Assembly (NCBI GenBank): GCA_013289985.1
Contig: JABCYW010000040.1
Span: 1 to 45,320, forward strand
Direction: 5' to 3'
From: Betaproteobacteria bacterium
Lineage (GTDB): Bacteria; Pseudomonadota; Gammaproteobacteria; Burkholderiales; Burkholderiaceae_C
DNA: 45,320 bases
Part shown: positions 1-8,056 of the stretch, one piece after another
Layout of the letters: the number at the start of each line of letters is the position of its first letter
Position numbering within the stretch: position 1 is the stretch's first letter
Notes under the pieces: generated by a model
The model's database searches: none
Seen by the model: only the letters and a program-made list of their open reading frames with translations
Told to the model about the DNA's origin: nothing
Program-made: the position numbers and the translations under genes

Positions 1-147
1 GGGGCGGTGCGGCAAGGCATCGACGGCGCGGCGGGCATGGGGCAGGGCGTCGGCGTCGCGCTTCTGCAGGAACAGCGCATGTGCTCGCCCCAGCGCGGCA
101 TGGGGCGCGGCGAGCGTGGGCGTGGGCGTGGGCGTGGCTGTTTCCAT
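1..147 (-). CDS. N-terminal part of an unknown protein, possibly TPR-type (cut by window edge)
   Basis: A leftward frame opens at the ATG at 147 and runs off the left edge, giving 49 codons. It begins with a Thr-Pro repeat (TPTPTPT) encoded by a 6-bp tandem repeat. A helical stretch follows (ALGRAHALFLQKRDADALPH), which resembles the first helix pair of a tetratricopeptide repeat, as found at the start of many TPR proteins. There is no clear Shine-Dalgarno sequence before the ATG. The gene would be divergent from the TMEM175-like gene. The product cannot be named from so short a piece, and even the coding status is only moderately supported. Confidence 0.4.
   Translation of the reverse strand, partial: METATPTPTPTLAAPHAALGRAHALFLQKRDADALPHARRAVDALPHRP
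115..137. repeat. CGTGGG hexanucleotide tandem repeat
   Basis: CGTGGG occurs three times in a row, followed by CGTGG. On the minus strand it encodes the Thr-Pro dipeptides near the start of the partial gene. Short hexamer tracts of this kind change copy number by slippage without shifting the frame. Confidence 0.8.
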
Positions 148-265
148 GTTCGCAGGGTAGCGGCCTGGGCGCCGCGCGAAGGCCGGAATAGGCGGTGGGC
201 GCGGCACCATCTCCGCGCGCCCTGAGACAATGGACGAGCGGCGCACGGTGCGCGGAGGAGCGGCG

Positions 266-856
266 ATGGGCAAGGGGCGGTTCGAGGCGTTCAGCGACGG
301 CGTGCTGGCCATCATCATCACGATCATGGTGCTCGAGCTGAAGGTGCCGCACGGCGACACCCTGGCCGCGCTGGCCCAGCTGTGGCCGGTGTTCCTGAGC
401 TACGTGATCAGCTTCATCTACGTGGGCATCTACTGGAACAACCACCACCACCTGCTGCACGCCACCACCACCGTCACCGGCGGCATGATGTGGGCCAACC
501 TGAACCTGCTGTTCTGGCTGTCGCTGCTGCCGTTCGCCACCGGCTGGATGGGCGAGAACCATTTCGGCCCGGTGCCATCGGCCGTGTACGGCGGGGTGCT
601 GATGATGGCGGCGATCTCGTGGGTGATCCTGCAGACCTTGATCGTGCGCACGCAAGGCCGCGACGGCGTTCTGCAGCGCGCACTTGGCAGCGACTGGAAG
701 GGCAAGGTTTCGCCGGTGCTCTACGTCGCGGGCATCGTGGCGTCGTTCTGCGTGACGGGGCTGGCGCAGGCCATGTACCTGATCGCCGCCCTGATCTGGC
801 TGGTGCCGGACAGGCGCATCGAGAAGGTGTTGGCGCATGAGCATGAGGCCCATTGA
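266..856 (+). CDS. TMEM175-family (DUF1211) membrane protein, putative potassium channel
   Basis: This 196-residue integral membrane protein carries the family hallmark at its N-terminus, R5-F-E-A-F-S-D11, the conserved (R/K)xxxFSD motif of TMEM175/DUF1211 proteins. Several hydrophobic segments follow, with a histidine-rich loop (NNHHHLLH) after the second. Bacterial members form tetrameric potassium-permeable channels in the inner membrane; channel activity here is inferred from family only. I start at the ATG at 266 because GGAGGAG lies at 254–260 with ideal spacing and the FSD motif then falls at the usual place. An in-frame upstream ATG at 230 lacks such a site. The gene stands alone, divergent from the partial gene to its left. 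Confidence 0.85.
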   Translation: MGKGRFEAFSDGVLAIIITIMVLELKVPHGDTLAALAQLWPVFLSYVISFIYVGIYWNNHHHLLHATTTVTGGMMWANLNLLFWLSLLPFATGWMGENHFGPVPSAVYGGVLMMAAISWVILQTLIVRTQGRDGVLQRALGSDWKGKVSPVLYVAGIVASFCVTGLAQAMYLIAALIWLVPDRRIEKVLAHEHEAH

Positions 857-881
857 ACCGCAGTTGCTGAAAATCATCGCT

Positions 882-926
882 CGCCAAACGGGCGGTTAGA
901 CGAGGGTTTGGCGCCGGGCAGTTTTT
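882..926 (+). terminator. Inverted repeat downstream of the TMEM175 gene, possible terminator
   Basis: A perfect 8-bp inverted repeat (CGCCAAAC at 882–889, GTTTGGCG at 906–913) with a 16-base loop lies 25 bases after the TMEM175 stop. TTTTT follows at 922–926. The eight-base gap before the T-run makes it a poor intrinsic terminator. It could instead be an operator in front of the pilus cluster, whose first ATG is at 954. Confidence 0.4.
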
Positions 927-953
927 CTGTGCGCTCGCAGAATCGACTCGACC

Positions 954-2006
954 ATGAGAGCCGATTCAAACCCTTCCTCCAACGCGCTGCGGCCCATCGC
1001 ACATGCGTTCTGCGCCGCGTTGTTGCTGGCGGTGGCCGGCAACGCGCTGAGCCTGCCAGGCAAGCGCTTCGTCGGCCAGTACGACTTCGGCTACGCCATC
1101 CGCGGCGACCGCCCCGCGCGCCCGGCGCAGGTGTTCGACGATGGCGGCGGCAAGGTCTACTTCGAGGCGCGTCCGGGCCAGCCGATGCCCGCGGTGTTCG
1201 CGGGCAAGGAGCTTGCGCTGCTGGTGATGCAGTCAGAAGGCCAGTACTTCACGGCGCGCACGGCCGCCAGCGAATTCACGTTGGTGCTGGGCGGGGCGCG
1301 CGCGATCGTCCGACGTGGCGACGCGGCACTGGGTGAGGAAACCATCATGCCCCGCGACGAAGGCGGCGGCCGCCTGCTGGCGTCGGCCGATGGCGGCCTG
1401 ACGGCCGGCGTCGACTACCGTGCAGCGCCGCCGTCGCGGTTCGAGCACGAGCAACCCGTCGTCTTCGCACCTGGCAGGGCCACGCTGAGGCCGGAGGTGC
1501 TGGACGCGCTGTCGGCCCTGGTCGTGCGCATCGGCCGCGACACCACCGTCCAGGCCGTGGGACGCAACGACGCGGGAGGCGCCGACGGCCTGGCCACGCT
1601 GCGGGCCGAGGCGCTGCGCAATGCGTTGCTGGCGCGCGGCGTTCCGGCACGCGCCATCCAGATGGTCGAGACCGACGGGGTGCCCGGTGCGTCCCGTCCG
1701 AAGGCATCGGTGTTGCGCTGGACCAGTGGGGCGCCGGCCCGCGAATCCTCTGCGACGCCGTTGTTCGAGATCGCGAGCACCGACGGCGACATCGCCGTGT
1801 CCTTGCGCCGCTGGGCCCGCGCGAGCGGCTACGACCTCGAGTGGGACGTCGGTTGGGTCGCGCCGATCGAGGGCGCGATGCGTCTCGACGCGCCGTCGTT
1901 CCCGGATGCGGTACGGCAGGTGGTGGCAGGCCTGCACGCGCGGGGCTACCCGGTGCAGGCGCGAGTCGCGGCTGACCACGTCATCCGGTTCACGGCCGCG
2001 GAGTGA
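954..2006 (+). CDS. Type IVb pilus envelope protein with VirB9-like, OmpA-like and TcpQ domains (PilL-like)
   Basis: This 350-residue protein has a hydrophobic signal-like segment at about residues 12–33. Three parts follow. Residues 38–122 resemble the N-terminal domain of VirB9/TrbG/CagX proteins (QVFDDG, then VYFEARPG). Residues 165–255 look like an OmpA-like peptidoglycan-binding fold (VVFAPGRATLRPEVLDALSA, then RAEALRNALLARGV). Residues 269–348 match TcpQ-type domains (SLRRWARASGYDLEWDV), known from pilus biosynthesis proteins such as R64 PilL. Its place at the head of a pilN–pilV series supports a role linking the pilus machine to the cell wall and the secretin. The ATG at 954 has no clear ribosome site. 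The domain calls are by eye; the VirB9-like one is the least certain. Confidence 0.7.
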   Translation: MRADSNPSSNALRPIAHAFCAALLLAVAGNALSLPGKRFVGQYDFGYAIRGDRPARPAQVFDDGGGKVYFEARPGQPMPAVFAGKELALLVMQSEGQYFTARTAASEFTLVLGGARAIVRRGDAALGEETIMPRDEGGGRLLASADGGLTAGVDYRAAPPSRFEHEQPVVFAPGRATLRPEVLDALSALVVRIGRDTTVQAVGRNDAGGADGLATLRAEALRNALLARGVPARAIQMVETDGVPGASRPKASVLRWTSGAPARESSATPLFEIASTDGDIAVSLRRWARASGYDLEWDVGWVAPIEGAMRLDAPSFPDAVRQVVAGLHARGYPVQARVAADHVIRFTAAE

Positions 2007-2064
2007 TCGCCATGTCCCCGTGCGTTGCCCATCCCGCCATTGGACTTGCCTGGAGTGTCCTGCG

Positions 2065-2484
2065 ATGAAGTTGCTCGTTCTCATCACGATGGCCGGCCTG
2101 GCGGGCCACGGCTGTCCTGGCCATGCCGCTTCGCCGGCATCCGATGTCGCGCTCCCGGTCGCGCCCTATGGCGGCCAGGCCGGCGGCGAACCGGCCTCGG
2201 GCCACTGGAGCGTGCTCGTCCAGGACATCACGCTCGCGCGCACGCTGGAACGCTGGGGCGCGCAGGCGGGGTACCGCGTGAAGTGGGACGCGCAGCGCAA
2301 CTTCCTCATCGGGGCGCCCGACAGCGTCGACGGCAGCTTCGAGACCGCGTTGAGGACCTTGCTGAACTCCGCCGGCATCCGCCAGAGCGACTACCCGCTC
2401 GAGGCCTGCATCTACGCCAACACGCCCCCGCTGGTGCGCATCACGCGCCAGGGCGAGCAGGCGCGCGAGTGTGACGCGCCATGA
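2065..2484 (+). CDS. Small TcpQ-domain pilus biosynthesis protein
   Basis: This 139-residue exported protein has a signal peptide in about the first 22 residues (MKLLVLITMAGLAGHG) and one TcpQ-type domain. The domain shows the usual pattern: a tryptophan-led start (GHWSVLVQDITLARTLERWG), then YRVKWD, and an amphipathic helix FETALRTLLNSAG. TcpQ proteins act with the secretin in type IVb pilus assembly in the periplasm or outer membrane. GGAG at 2052–2055 precedes the ATG at 2065. The gene sits 58 bases after the larger TcpQ fusion and 58 bases before pilN, in one transcription direction. It repeats the C-terminal domain of its upstream neighbour, so the two may be paralogous partners. Confidence 0.72.
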   Translation: MKLLVLITMAGLAGHGCPGHAASPASDVALPVAPYGGQAGGEPASGHWSVLVQDITLARTLERWGAQAGYRVKWDAQRNFLIGAPDSVDGSFETALRTLLNSAGIRQSDYPLEACIYANTPPLVRITRQGEQARECDAP

Positions 2485-2542
2485 GCGCCGCCCGGCCGCC
2501 CGAAGGCGCTCGCACCGCAGCCGATAGGTGGAGGGTAGCCTT

Positions 2543-4336
2543 ATGAGCGCCGCGCGCCTGATCATCTCGCGCCGCCTCGCGACGTGGCTCGCACTCGCGT
2601 TGCTCTCCGCCCTCGCGGCCTGCGCCGAGTCGGGCGTCACGGAACACGTGCGGGCGGATCACGCGTTGGGTCTCGCCGGCACGGCGTCGCTGCATGCCGA
2701 TCGCACTCTGGCGCAGCAAGGGGCGGCGGCCGCGGGCTCCCAGGTGGACGCCGATCGCCGGGCCGCGGAGCAGGCGGCCAGGCCGGTGCTGCGTCGCGCG
2801 CGCAGCGCCTGGATCGGGGCGGTCAGCGTGCCCATGGGCAGCAGCGAGCGGTTGCCCAGCATCTTCACCGAACGCGTCACGCTGAACTTCGACGATGCGG
2901 CCTCTGGTGGCAAGGTGAGCCTGCGCACGATGGCCGACCGCATCACGGCGGTCACCGGCGTGCCGCTGCGGTTGAAGCCGGACGTGTTCGCGGGCGGCGA
3001 GGCGGCGCCGAGACCGGTCGCGGCCGCGGTGCCGCTCCCGTCGCTGCCCACGCTGCCCACGCTGGCGGGCCATGGCGATGTCGTCGCGATGCCCACCGCA
3101 CCGTCGAGCCTCCCGCGCGACACCTCGGTCCATGCCGTCGCCATGCGCTGGTCGGGCTCCCTGCAGGGCTATCTCGACCAGGTCACCGACCAGTTGAACC
3201 TGGCCTGGGAATACCGCGACGGCGTGGTCGTCATCGAGCGCATGCGCACCGAGTTCTTCGAGATCGCCGCGCTGGAGAGCGAGACCGACTACCACCTGGG
3301 CCTGAGCGGCGCCGACCAGGCCAACGCCACCAGCTCGGGCAACGGGGGCGGTGGCACCAACAGCACGGCCAGCTCCAGCAACGAGGTCAGCGAGCACGGC
3401 AAGTCCAACGTGCTCGCGTCCATCCTCGCCACGATCGGCCAGATCCTCAAGGACGTGCCGGGGTCGTCGGTCGTGCGATCCGATGGCTCCGGGCGAATCG
3501 CGGTCACCACCACGAAGGAGACCTTGTCCAAGGTGCGCGACTTCGTGCGGGTCGAGAACGAGAGCCTGCTGCGCCAGGCCCAGGTGCAGTTCGACGTCTA
3601 CAGCGTCACCCGCAGCGAATCGGACGAGCGGGGCATCGAATGGAACGCGGTGCTGTCGGCGCTGGGGGGCGCCTACACCGGCTCGTTCGGCTCGCCCGCC
3701 ACGCTGGCGAGCGCCGCGGCGGCGAACATCGGCTTCTCCATCCTCACGCCGACGCAATCGGGCGTCACCACCGCCGCCACGCGTCGGTTCGGCGGCAGCG
3801 ACGCGTTGCTGAAGCTGCTCAGCGAATACGGCGTCTCGACCCAGCATCGCGAGGTGAGCCTGCTGGCGCTGAACCGCACCTGGGATCGCAAGTCCAGCCT
3901 GGGCGGACGCGCCTACGTGAGCGCCACCATCCCGGGCGCGGCGAGCACCACGGGCGTTGGCGCGCCCGGCCTCGTCACTTCCACCGTCACCACCGGCGAT
4001 CGCTATCTGGCGCAGCCCTTCATCCTCGACAACAACACGGTGCTGCTGAAGTTCGGCATCGGCTTGTCGTCGCTGGTGAACCTGGTGAACTTCACCTCCG
4101 GCACGGGTGCTAGCCAGCAGACCGTGCAGACCCCCGAGACCACGGCCATCAACGACCAGTCCACCGTGGCGCTCAAGGCCGGCCAGATCCTGGTGATCAC
4201 GGGACTGAGCCGCCTGGTGTCCACCGATGACCGCCGCACGCTGACCGACGGCGCCCCCGTGGGCCTGGGCGGCAGCAAGACGCAGTCGCGCCTGCGCGAA
4301 GAGTTCGTCATCTTCGTGCGCCCCACCATTCTCTGA
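2543..4336 (+). CDS. pilN: PilN-type secretin lipoprotein of the type IVb pilus
   Basis: This 597-residue outer-membrane pore protein is made as a lipoprotein: the lipobox LAAC gives lipidation at Cys27. Alpha/beta N-domains follow. The C-terminal secretin region at about residues 345–597 includes the segments QVQFDVYSVTRSESDERGIEW, shared by PilN/CpaC-like secretins, and a closing AGQILVITGLSRL … EEFVIFVRPTIL, typical of secretin ends. A Gly/Ser/Asn-rich linker lies around residues 255–285. R64 PilN forms the channel through which the thin pilus passes. The start at 2543 is set by GGAGGG at 2530–2535. An in-frame ATG 15 bases upstream has no such site. pilO follows after 12 bases. Confidence 0.88.
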   Translation: MSAARLIISRRLATWLALALLSALAACAESGVTEHVRADHALGLAGTASLHADRTLAQQGAAAAGSQVDADRRAAEQAARPVLRRARSAWIGAVSVPMGSSERLPSIFTERVTLNFDDAASGGKVSLRTMADRITAVTGVPLRLKPDVFAGGEAAPRPVAAAVPLPSLPTLPTLAGHGDVVAMPTAPSSLPRDTSVHAVAMRWSGSLQGYLDQVTDQLNLAWEYRDGVVVIERMRTEFFEIAALESETDYHLGLSGADQANATSSGNGGGGTNSTASSSNEVSEHGKSNVLASILATIGQILKDVPGSSVVRSDGSGRIAVTTTKETLSKVRDFVRVENESLLRQAQVQFDVYSVTRSESDERGIEWNAVLSALGGAYTGSFGSPATLASAAAANIGFSILTPTQSGVTTAATRRFGGSDALLKLLSEYGVSTQHREVSLLALNRTWDRKSSLGGRAYVSATIPGAASTTGVGAPGLVTSTVTTGDRYLAQPFILDNNTVLLKFGIGLSSLVNLVNFTSGTGASQQTVQTPETTAINDQSTVALKAGQILVITGLSRLVSTDDRRTLTDGAPVGLGGSKTQSRLREEFVIFVRPTIL

Positions 4337-4348
4337 CCGGACGAGACG

Positions 4349-5668
4349 ATGGCTGTCATCGAACGACTGCTCGCGAGCACCGCGCACGGCAACCTGCTCG
4401 GCGGCCTGTTCTGGCGCGCCCCCACGGTGGGCCGAGGCCGGCGACGCGCGCTGCTCGAGGCGCGCTCGCTCACCAGCGACGCAACGCACTGGGCCCAGGC
4501 GCAGGTGGACGCCCACGTGCGCTACGGGCTGTTCCAGCCGCGCGCCTCGGAGGAAGGCGCGCGCCCGCCGAAGCCCACCCTGGCGGCCGCGGCGTGCTTC
4601 TCGCGCCTGGTCGGCCGGCAGGCGCCGAATGCCGCGCTGGTGCTCACGGTGCCCGCCACGGCGCAGCGCAAGGAGGACAAGTACTTCGTGGTGTGCCTCG
4701 AAGACGGCGTGCCCGTCATCGACGTCCTGAGCAACGAGATCGATGCGCGCAACGCGCTGGGTGGAGAGGACAGGCCCATCTGGAGCGACAACCCGGTGGC
4801 CTATCCCAACTGCGAGCCCGCCGATTTCGCGTGGCTGGCCGCGGGCGGCGATCGGCTGGCGCGGCTGCAGGCGATGCCCGTCAATCCCTGGCCGCTGATC
4901 GGTGCCGGGGCGGCGGCCTCGGCCTCGCTGGCCGCCTGGATGCTGCTGCAGCACGTGCACCGCGTCGATGGCGCGCGGCGTGCCGCCGCCGCGGCCCGGG
5001 CCGCCGACCCGATGCCGCGCTACCTGGCCGCGCTGGCGGCTCGCCAGTCGGACATGGCCGCCGATCGAGCCACGCTCGTGGCGGCCGCGCGCGAGATGTT
5101 CGGCTATCGGACGTGGATCCCGGGCTGGAGCCTCGCCTCCGCGGAGTGCAGTGCGAAGGCCAGGGCCTGCACGCGCGACTGGATCCGGCGCGGCGGCAGC
5201 TTCGACGACCTGCGCAAGGCTCTGCCGGACGACGCGCTCGAGATGCTGGTCCCGCAGGGCGGCGCGGTGCCTGCGCTGGACGTGGCGCGCACGTCGCGCT
5301 CGTTGTGGATCGCGCGTCGAACGCTGCTCGATCCGCGTCATCCGCTGCCGTCCCTTCAGGCCGCGATCTCCGACGCCGGCCCGCAACTGCAACGCTGGCG
5401 CACGGCCGACGTCATCCTCGAACTGAAGAAGCCCGTCCTGTGGCCTCGCGTGGACGATGTGCCGCCGACGCTGCGGCACCCGGCTGCTGTCCTGGCCGGA
5501 GACGTCGACATGCACGACATCCCGGGTCCGTTCATCGCGGAGGCGCTGGACGGCGCGCCGGACTTCGTCAGCTGGGAGTCCGTGCGCGTGGATCTCGGCG
5601 AAGGCTCGGATGCGCGCGGCCTTCTCAAGTTCTCTGCTACAGGAGTGTTCTATGTCGCCGCGCGCTAG
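4349..5668 (+). CDS. pilO: PilO-type inner-membrane pilus assembly protein
   Basis: This 439-residue protein has the R64 PilO layout. There is a cytoplasmic N-terminal part of about 180 residues, with FVVCLEDGVPVIDVLSNE. One membrane span follows at about residues 181–203 (WPLIGAGAAASASLAAWMLL). A periplasmic remainder completes it. Such bitopic proteins belong to the inner-membrane alignment subcomplex, coupling the assembly ATPase to the periplasmic machinery. The gene lies 12 bases after pilN and its 3' end overlaps pilP by 17 bases, so translation is probably coupled. The family is poorly conserved, and the call leans on size, topology and position between pilN and pilP. Confidence 0.75.
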   Translation: MAVIERLLASTAHGNLLGGLFWRAPTVGRGRRRALLEARSLTSDATHWAQAQVDAHVRYGLFQPRASEEGARPPKPTLAAAACFSRLVGRQAPNAALVLTVPATAQRKEDKYFVVCLEDGVPVIDVLSNEIDARNALGGEDRPIWSDNPVAYPNCEPADFAWLAAGGDRLARLQAMPVNPWPLIGAGAAASASLAAWMLLQHVHRVDGARRAAAAARAADPMPRYLAALAARQSDMAADRATLVAAAREMFGYRTWIPGWSLASAECSAKARACTRDWIRRGGSFDDLRKALPDDALEMLVPQGGAVPALDVARTSRSLWIARRTLLDPRHPLPSLQAAISDAGPQLQRWRTADVILELKKPVLWPRVDDVPPTLRHPAAVLAGDVDMHDIPGPFIAEALDGAPDFVSWESVRVDLGEGSDARGLLKFSATGVFYVAAR

Positions 5669-6137
5669 CCGCCTCGTTGCGTTGTCCGTCACCATGCTGC
5701 TCGGGCCTCCGATCGCCCAGGCCCAGACGATCGCCGACTACAGCCGTGCGCAGCGCGCGCTGCTCGAGTCGACGATGAGCCAGGCGGCTGCGCGATCCGC
5801 CGGCTTCGGCGCGCCGGCACCGATCGCGGTGGCGTCCGTGCCTGCGCCGGCGGAGTCGACGCCGCGTCCGATGCTGCCGCCGGCGTCGGCGCCGGCGCCA
5901 GCGCCAGCTCCTGGCATCCAGGTGAGCGGCGTGTTCGCGTCGAGCGCCGCCTCGGTGGCCGAGATCGTGGTGAATGCGATGCCCTACCTGTTGCGGTCCG
6001 GCCAGGGCGTTCCGGGCACGGCCTGGCGCGTGGAGGCGGTCGCCGTCGATCGCGTGGTGCTGAGCTGGCACGGCCGAGTGGCCACCGCCGACGCGGACGG
6101 CGTCGTCAAGGTCTTCGCGCTTCCGGCCTTGCGCTGA
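5652..6137 (+). CDS. pilP: PilP-type periplasmic pilus assembly protein
   Basis: This 161-residue protein has a signal peptide ending near AQAQT (about residue 25). A Pro/Ala-rich linker at about residues 70–95 follows, then a compact C-terminal beta domain (GTAWRVEAVAVDRVVLSWHG … VVKVFALP). That last part matches the way PilP/GspC-like proteins end, reading out a small beta-barrel that contacts the secretin. AGGAG at 5641–5645 is six bases before the ATG at 5652, which sits inside the end of pilO. The gene ends eight bases before pilQ. The call rests on architecture and gene order. Confidence 0.72.
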   Translation: MSPRASRLVALSVTMLLGPPIAQAQTIADYSRAQRALLESTMSQAAARSAGFGAPAPIAVASVPAPAESTPRPMLPPASAPAPAPAPGIQVSGVFASSAASVAEIVVNAMPYLLRSGQGVPGTAWRVEAVAVDRVVLSWHGRVATADADGVVKVFALPALR

Positions 6138-6145
6138 GCCAGGCC

Positions 6146-8056
6146 ATGGGACTGTTCGAGATGTTGCGTCGCCGTGAACAAGCCGGGTCGAGTGCCCCCC
6201 CGACGGTTTTGGTCGATCGGGCGCCGGTGGCCTCGGCTGCTCCTCGAGGACTGGCCGCGGAGCCAGCTCGCGGGCCGCGCCTTGCCGTCGCGGCGTCGCC
6301 GGGCGCTCGGCTCGATCGGCGATGGCGGGCCGCGGAGGCGGCAGGGCAGCCGCCGGCGTCGGGCGGCGCTCAGCCGGGCGACGCGCTCGCCGGCATCGAG
6401 ACGCCGGGTGGACGGCGCGACGCCGAGGTGCTCCCCGATGTGCTCGCGCATTTCCACGAGCTCCCGCCCTACCAGGCCTTGCTGACGGTCGGGCCCGAGG
6501 CCATCTACCAGTTGCCGCTGGTGCTGCACGAGAAGCTGGTAGCTCTCGACTGCGGCGCACGTCAAGCCCGGATCGTGCGGGCCACGATGCCGGCGGCCGA
6601 TCGCCTGGCGCTCGATGCCACGGCCAAGGCGGTCAAGGGAGCGCTGCGTGCGCGCGGCTTCGGCGTGGTGGGCGAACTCGTGGCCGAGCCGCACGTGCTC
6701 CAGGAGATCCTGCGCAATGCCGGCGCCTCCGGCAAGGCCGGCGCCCGCGGCGGCCCGATGCAGTTGTTCGAGCGCTGGATCGCGCTGGCCGTGCCCGCCG
6801 GGGCGACCGACCTGCACATCGAGGTGCGCCGCAACATCGCCATCGTGCGCATCCGCGTCGACGGGCGCATCGAGCCATTGCCGGACGGGCAGGGTGGGCG
6901 CTATAGCCGCAAGGAGGTCGTCGACGCGATCGCAGCCGGCTACAACAGCACGCGCAAGGGCAACAACGTCTCGCAGTACGCCGCCGACCAGTTCGTCGAC
7001 TGCATGATCGACCTCGACCTGCCCGGCACGGCGGGGCAGTTGCGCTACCAGAACGTCAAGGGTCGACTCGGGCCGAAGACGGTCGTGCGCATCCTGCGCA
7101 CCGGCGACGAGAACCGCATCCGCTTCGACGCCGCCGGCTACGCGCCCAGCCACCAGCGCCTGCTGCGCCTGGCCGGCCGCGCGGGCAAGGGCATCGTGCT
7201 GCTGTCGGGCGTCACCAGCTCGGGCAAGTCCACCAGCCTCAAGAGCTTCATCGAGACGCTGCCGGGCCTGGCCCAGAAGGCCATCTACACGGTGGAGGAT
7301 CCGATCGAGTATGAGATCGCCGGCGCCCACCAGATCGAGGTGCTGCGCGACATCGCCAACGACGAGGAGACGCGCCGACGCTACGCCGAGGTGATGCGGG
7401 CCTTGATGCGCTCCGATCCCGACGGCGTGATGCTGGGCGAGATCCGCGACAAGCTCACGGCCTTGTTCGCGCTGCAGATCGCCGAGACCGGCCACCTCGC
7501 CATGGGAACCGTGCACGCGCACCTCATCTCCAACATCATCCCCCGCCTCACCAACGACCAGATCGGCGTGAGCCGCCAGGCGCTCACCGGGCCCAACATC
7601 CTCAACCTGCTGGTCTACCAGGCGCTGGTGCCCAGGCTGTGCCGCTGCTGCGCGCTGCCCACGTCGATGGCGGTGCGCGCCGACGCCGATGCGCGCGAGA
7701 TCGAGGACGTCCTGCGACGTCGATTCGGCCTGGCCACCTCGCGCCTGAAGTGGGTCCGGCCGGAAGGGTGCCCGGCCTGCCAGGGGCGGGGCACCCATGG
7801 CAAGACCATCGTCGCCGAGATGCTCCAACCCGATCGCATCTGGCTGCGTCACGTCCGCAACAACGACGACGACGCGGCCCTGCAGCACTTCCGCTCGGCC
7901 AGCAACTGCCAGTTCGACAGTCCCGACATGACGGGCAAGACCGTCTTCGAGCACGCGCTGCACAAGGCGTTGCAAGGCGAGATCGACGTGCGCAACTGCG
8001 AGGAATTCGACGGCTTCGAGCGCTTCGAGATCCTGCCGCGCCAGGAGCGGCCATGA
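6146..8056 (+). CDS. pilQ: PilQ-type type IVb pilus assembly ATPase
   Basis: This 636-residue GspE/VirB11-superfamily ATPase powers pilus extension from the cytoplasm. The Walker A motif is GVTSSGKS at residues 355–362. An Asp box (TVEDPIEYE), a Walker B region (SDPDGVMLGEIRD, about 422–434) and a His box (GHLAMGTVHAH) follow in the usual order. Two cysteine pairs (CRCC and CPAC) near residues 498–550 form the zinc-binding module of GspE/PilB-like enzymes. The first 110 residues are low-complexity and Ala/Arg/Pro-rich, and make the protein longer than R64 PilQ. It starts eight bases after pilP and its stop overlaps the pilR ATG (ATGA). Confidence 0.92.
   Translation: MGLFEMLRRREQAGSSAPPTVLVDRAPVASAAPRGLAAEPARGPRLAVAASPGARLDRRWRAAEAAGQPPASGGAQPGDALAGIETPGGRRDAEVLPDVLAHFHELPPYQALLTVGPEAIYQLPLVLHEKLVALDCGARQARIVRATMPAADRLALDATAKAVKGALRARGFGVVGELVAEPHVLQEILRNAGASGKAGARGGPMQLFERWIALAVPAGATDLHIEVRRNIAIVRIRVDGRIEPLPDGQGGRYSRKEVVDAIAAGYNSTRKGNNVSQYAADQFVDCMIDLDLPGTAGQLRYQNVKGRLGPKTVVRILRTGDENRIRFDAAGYAPSHQRLLRLAGRAGKGIVLLSGVTSSGKSTSLKSFIETLPGLAQKAIYTVEDPIEYEIAGAHQIEVLRDIANDEETRRRYAEVMRALMRSDPDGVMLGEIRDKLTALFALQIAETGHLAMGTVHAHLISNIIPRLTNDQIGVSRQALTGPNILNLLVYQALVPRLCRCCALPTSMAVRADADAREIEDVLRRRFGLATSRLKWVRPEGCPACQGRGTHGKTIVAEMLQPDRIWLRHVRNNDDDAALQHFRSASNCQFDSPDMTGKTVFEHALHKALQGEIDVRNCEEFDGFERFEILPRQERP

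Noticed and set aside
2441-5695. A very long open frame on the minus strand across the pilN–pilO region
   Set aside because: It is low-complexity, Arg/Ala/Gly/His-rich and shows no domain. It is a shadow caused by high GC at third positions of the real plus-strand genes.
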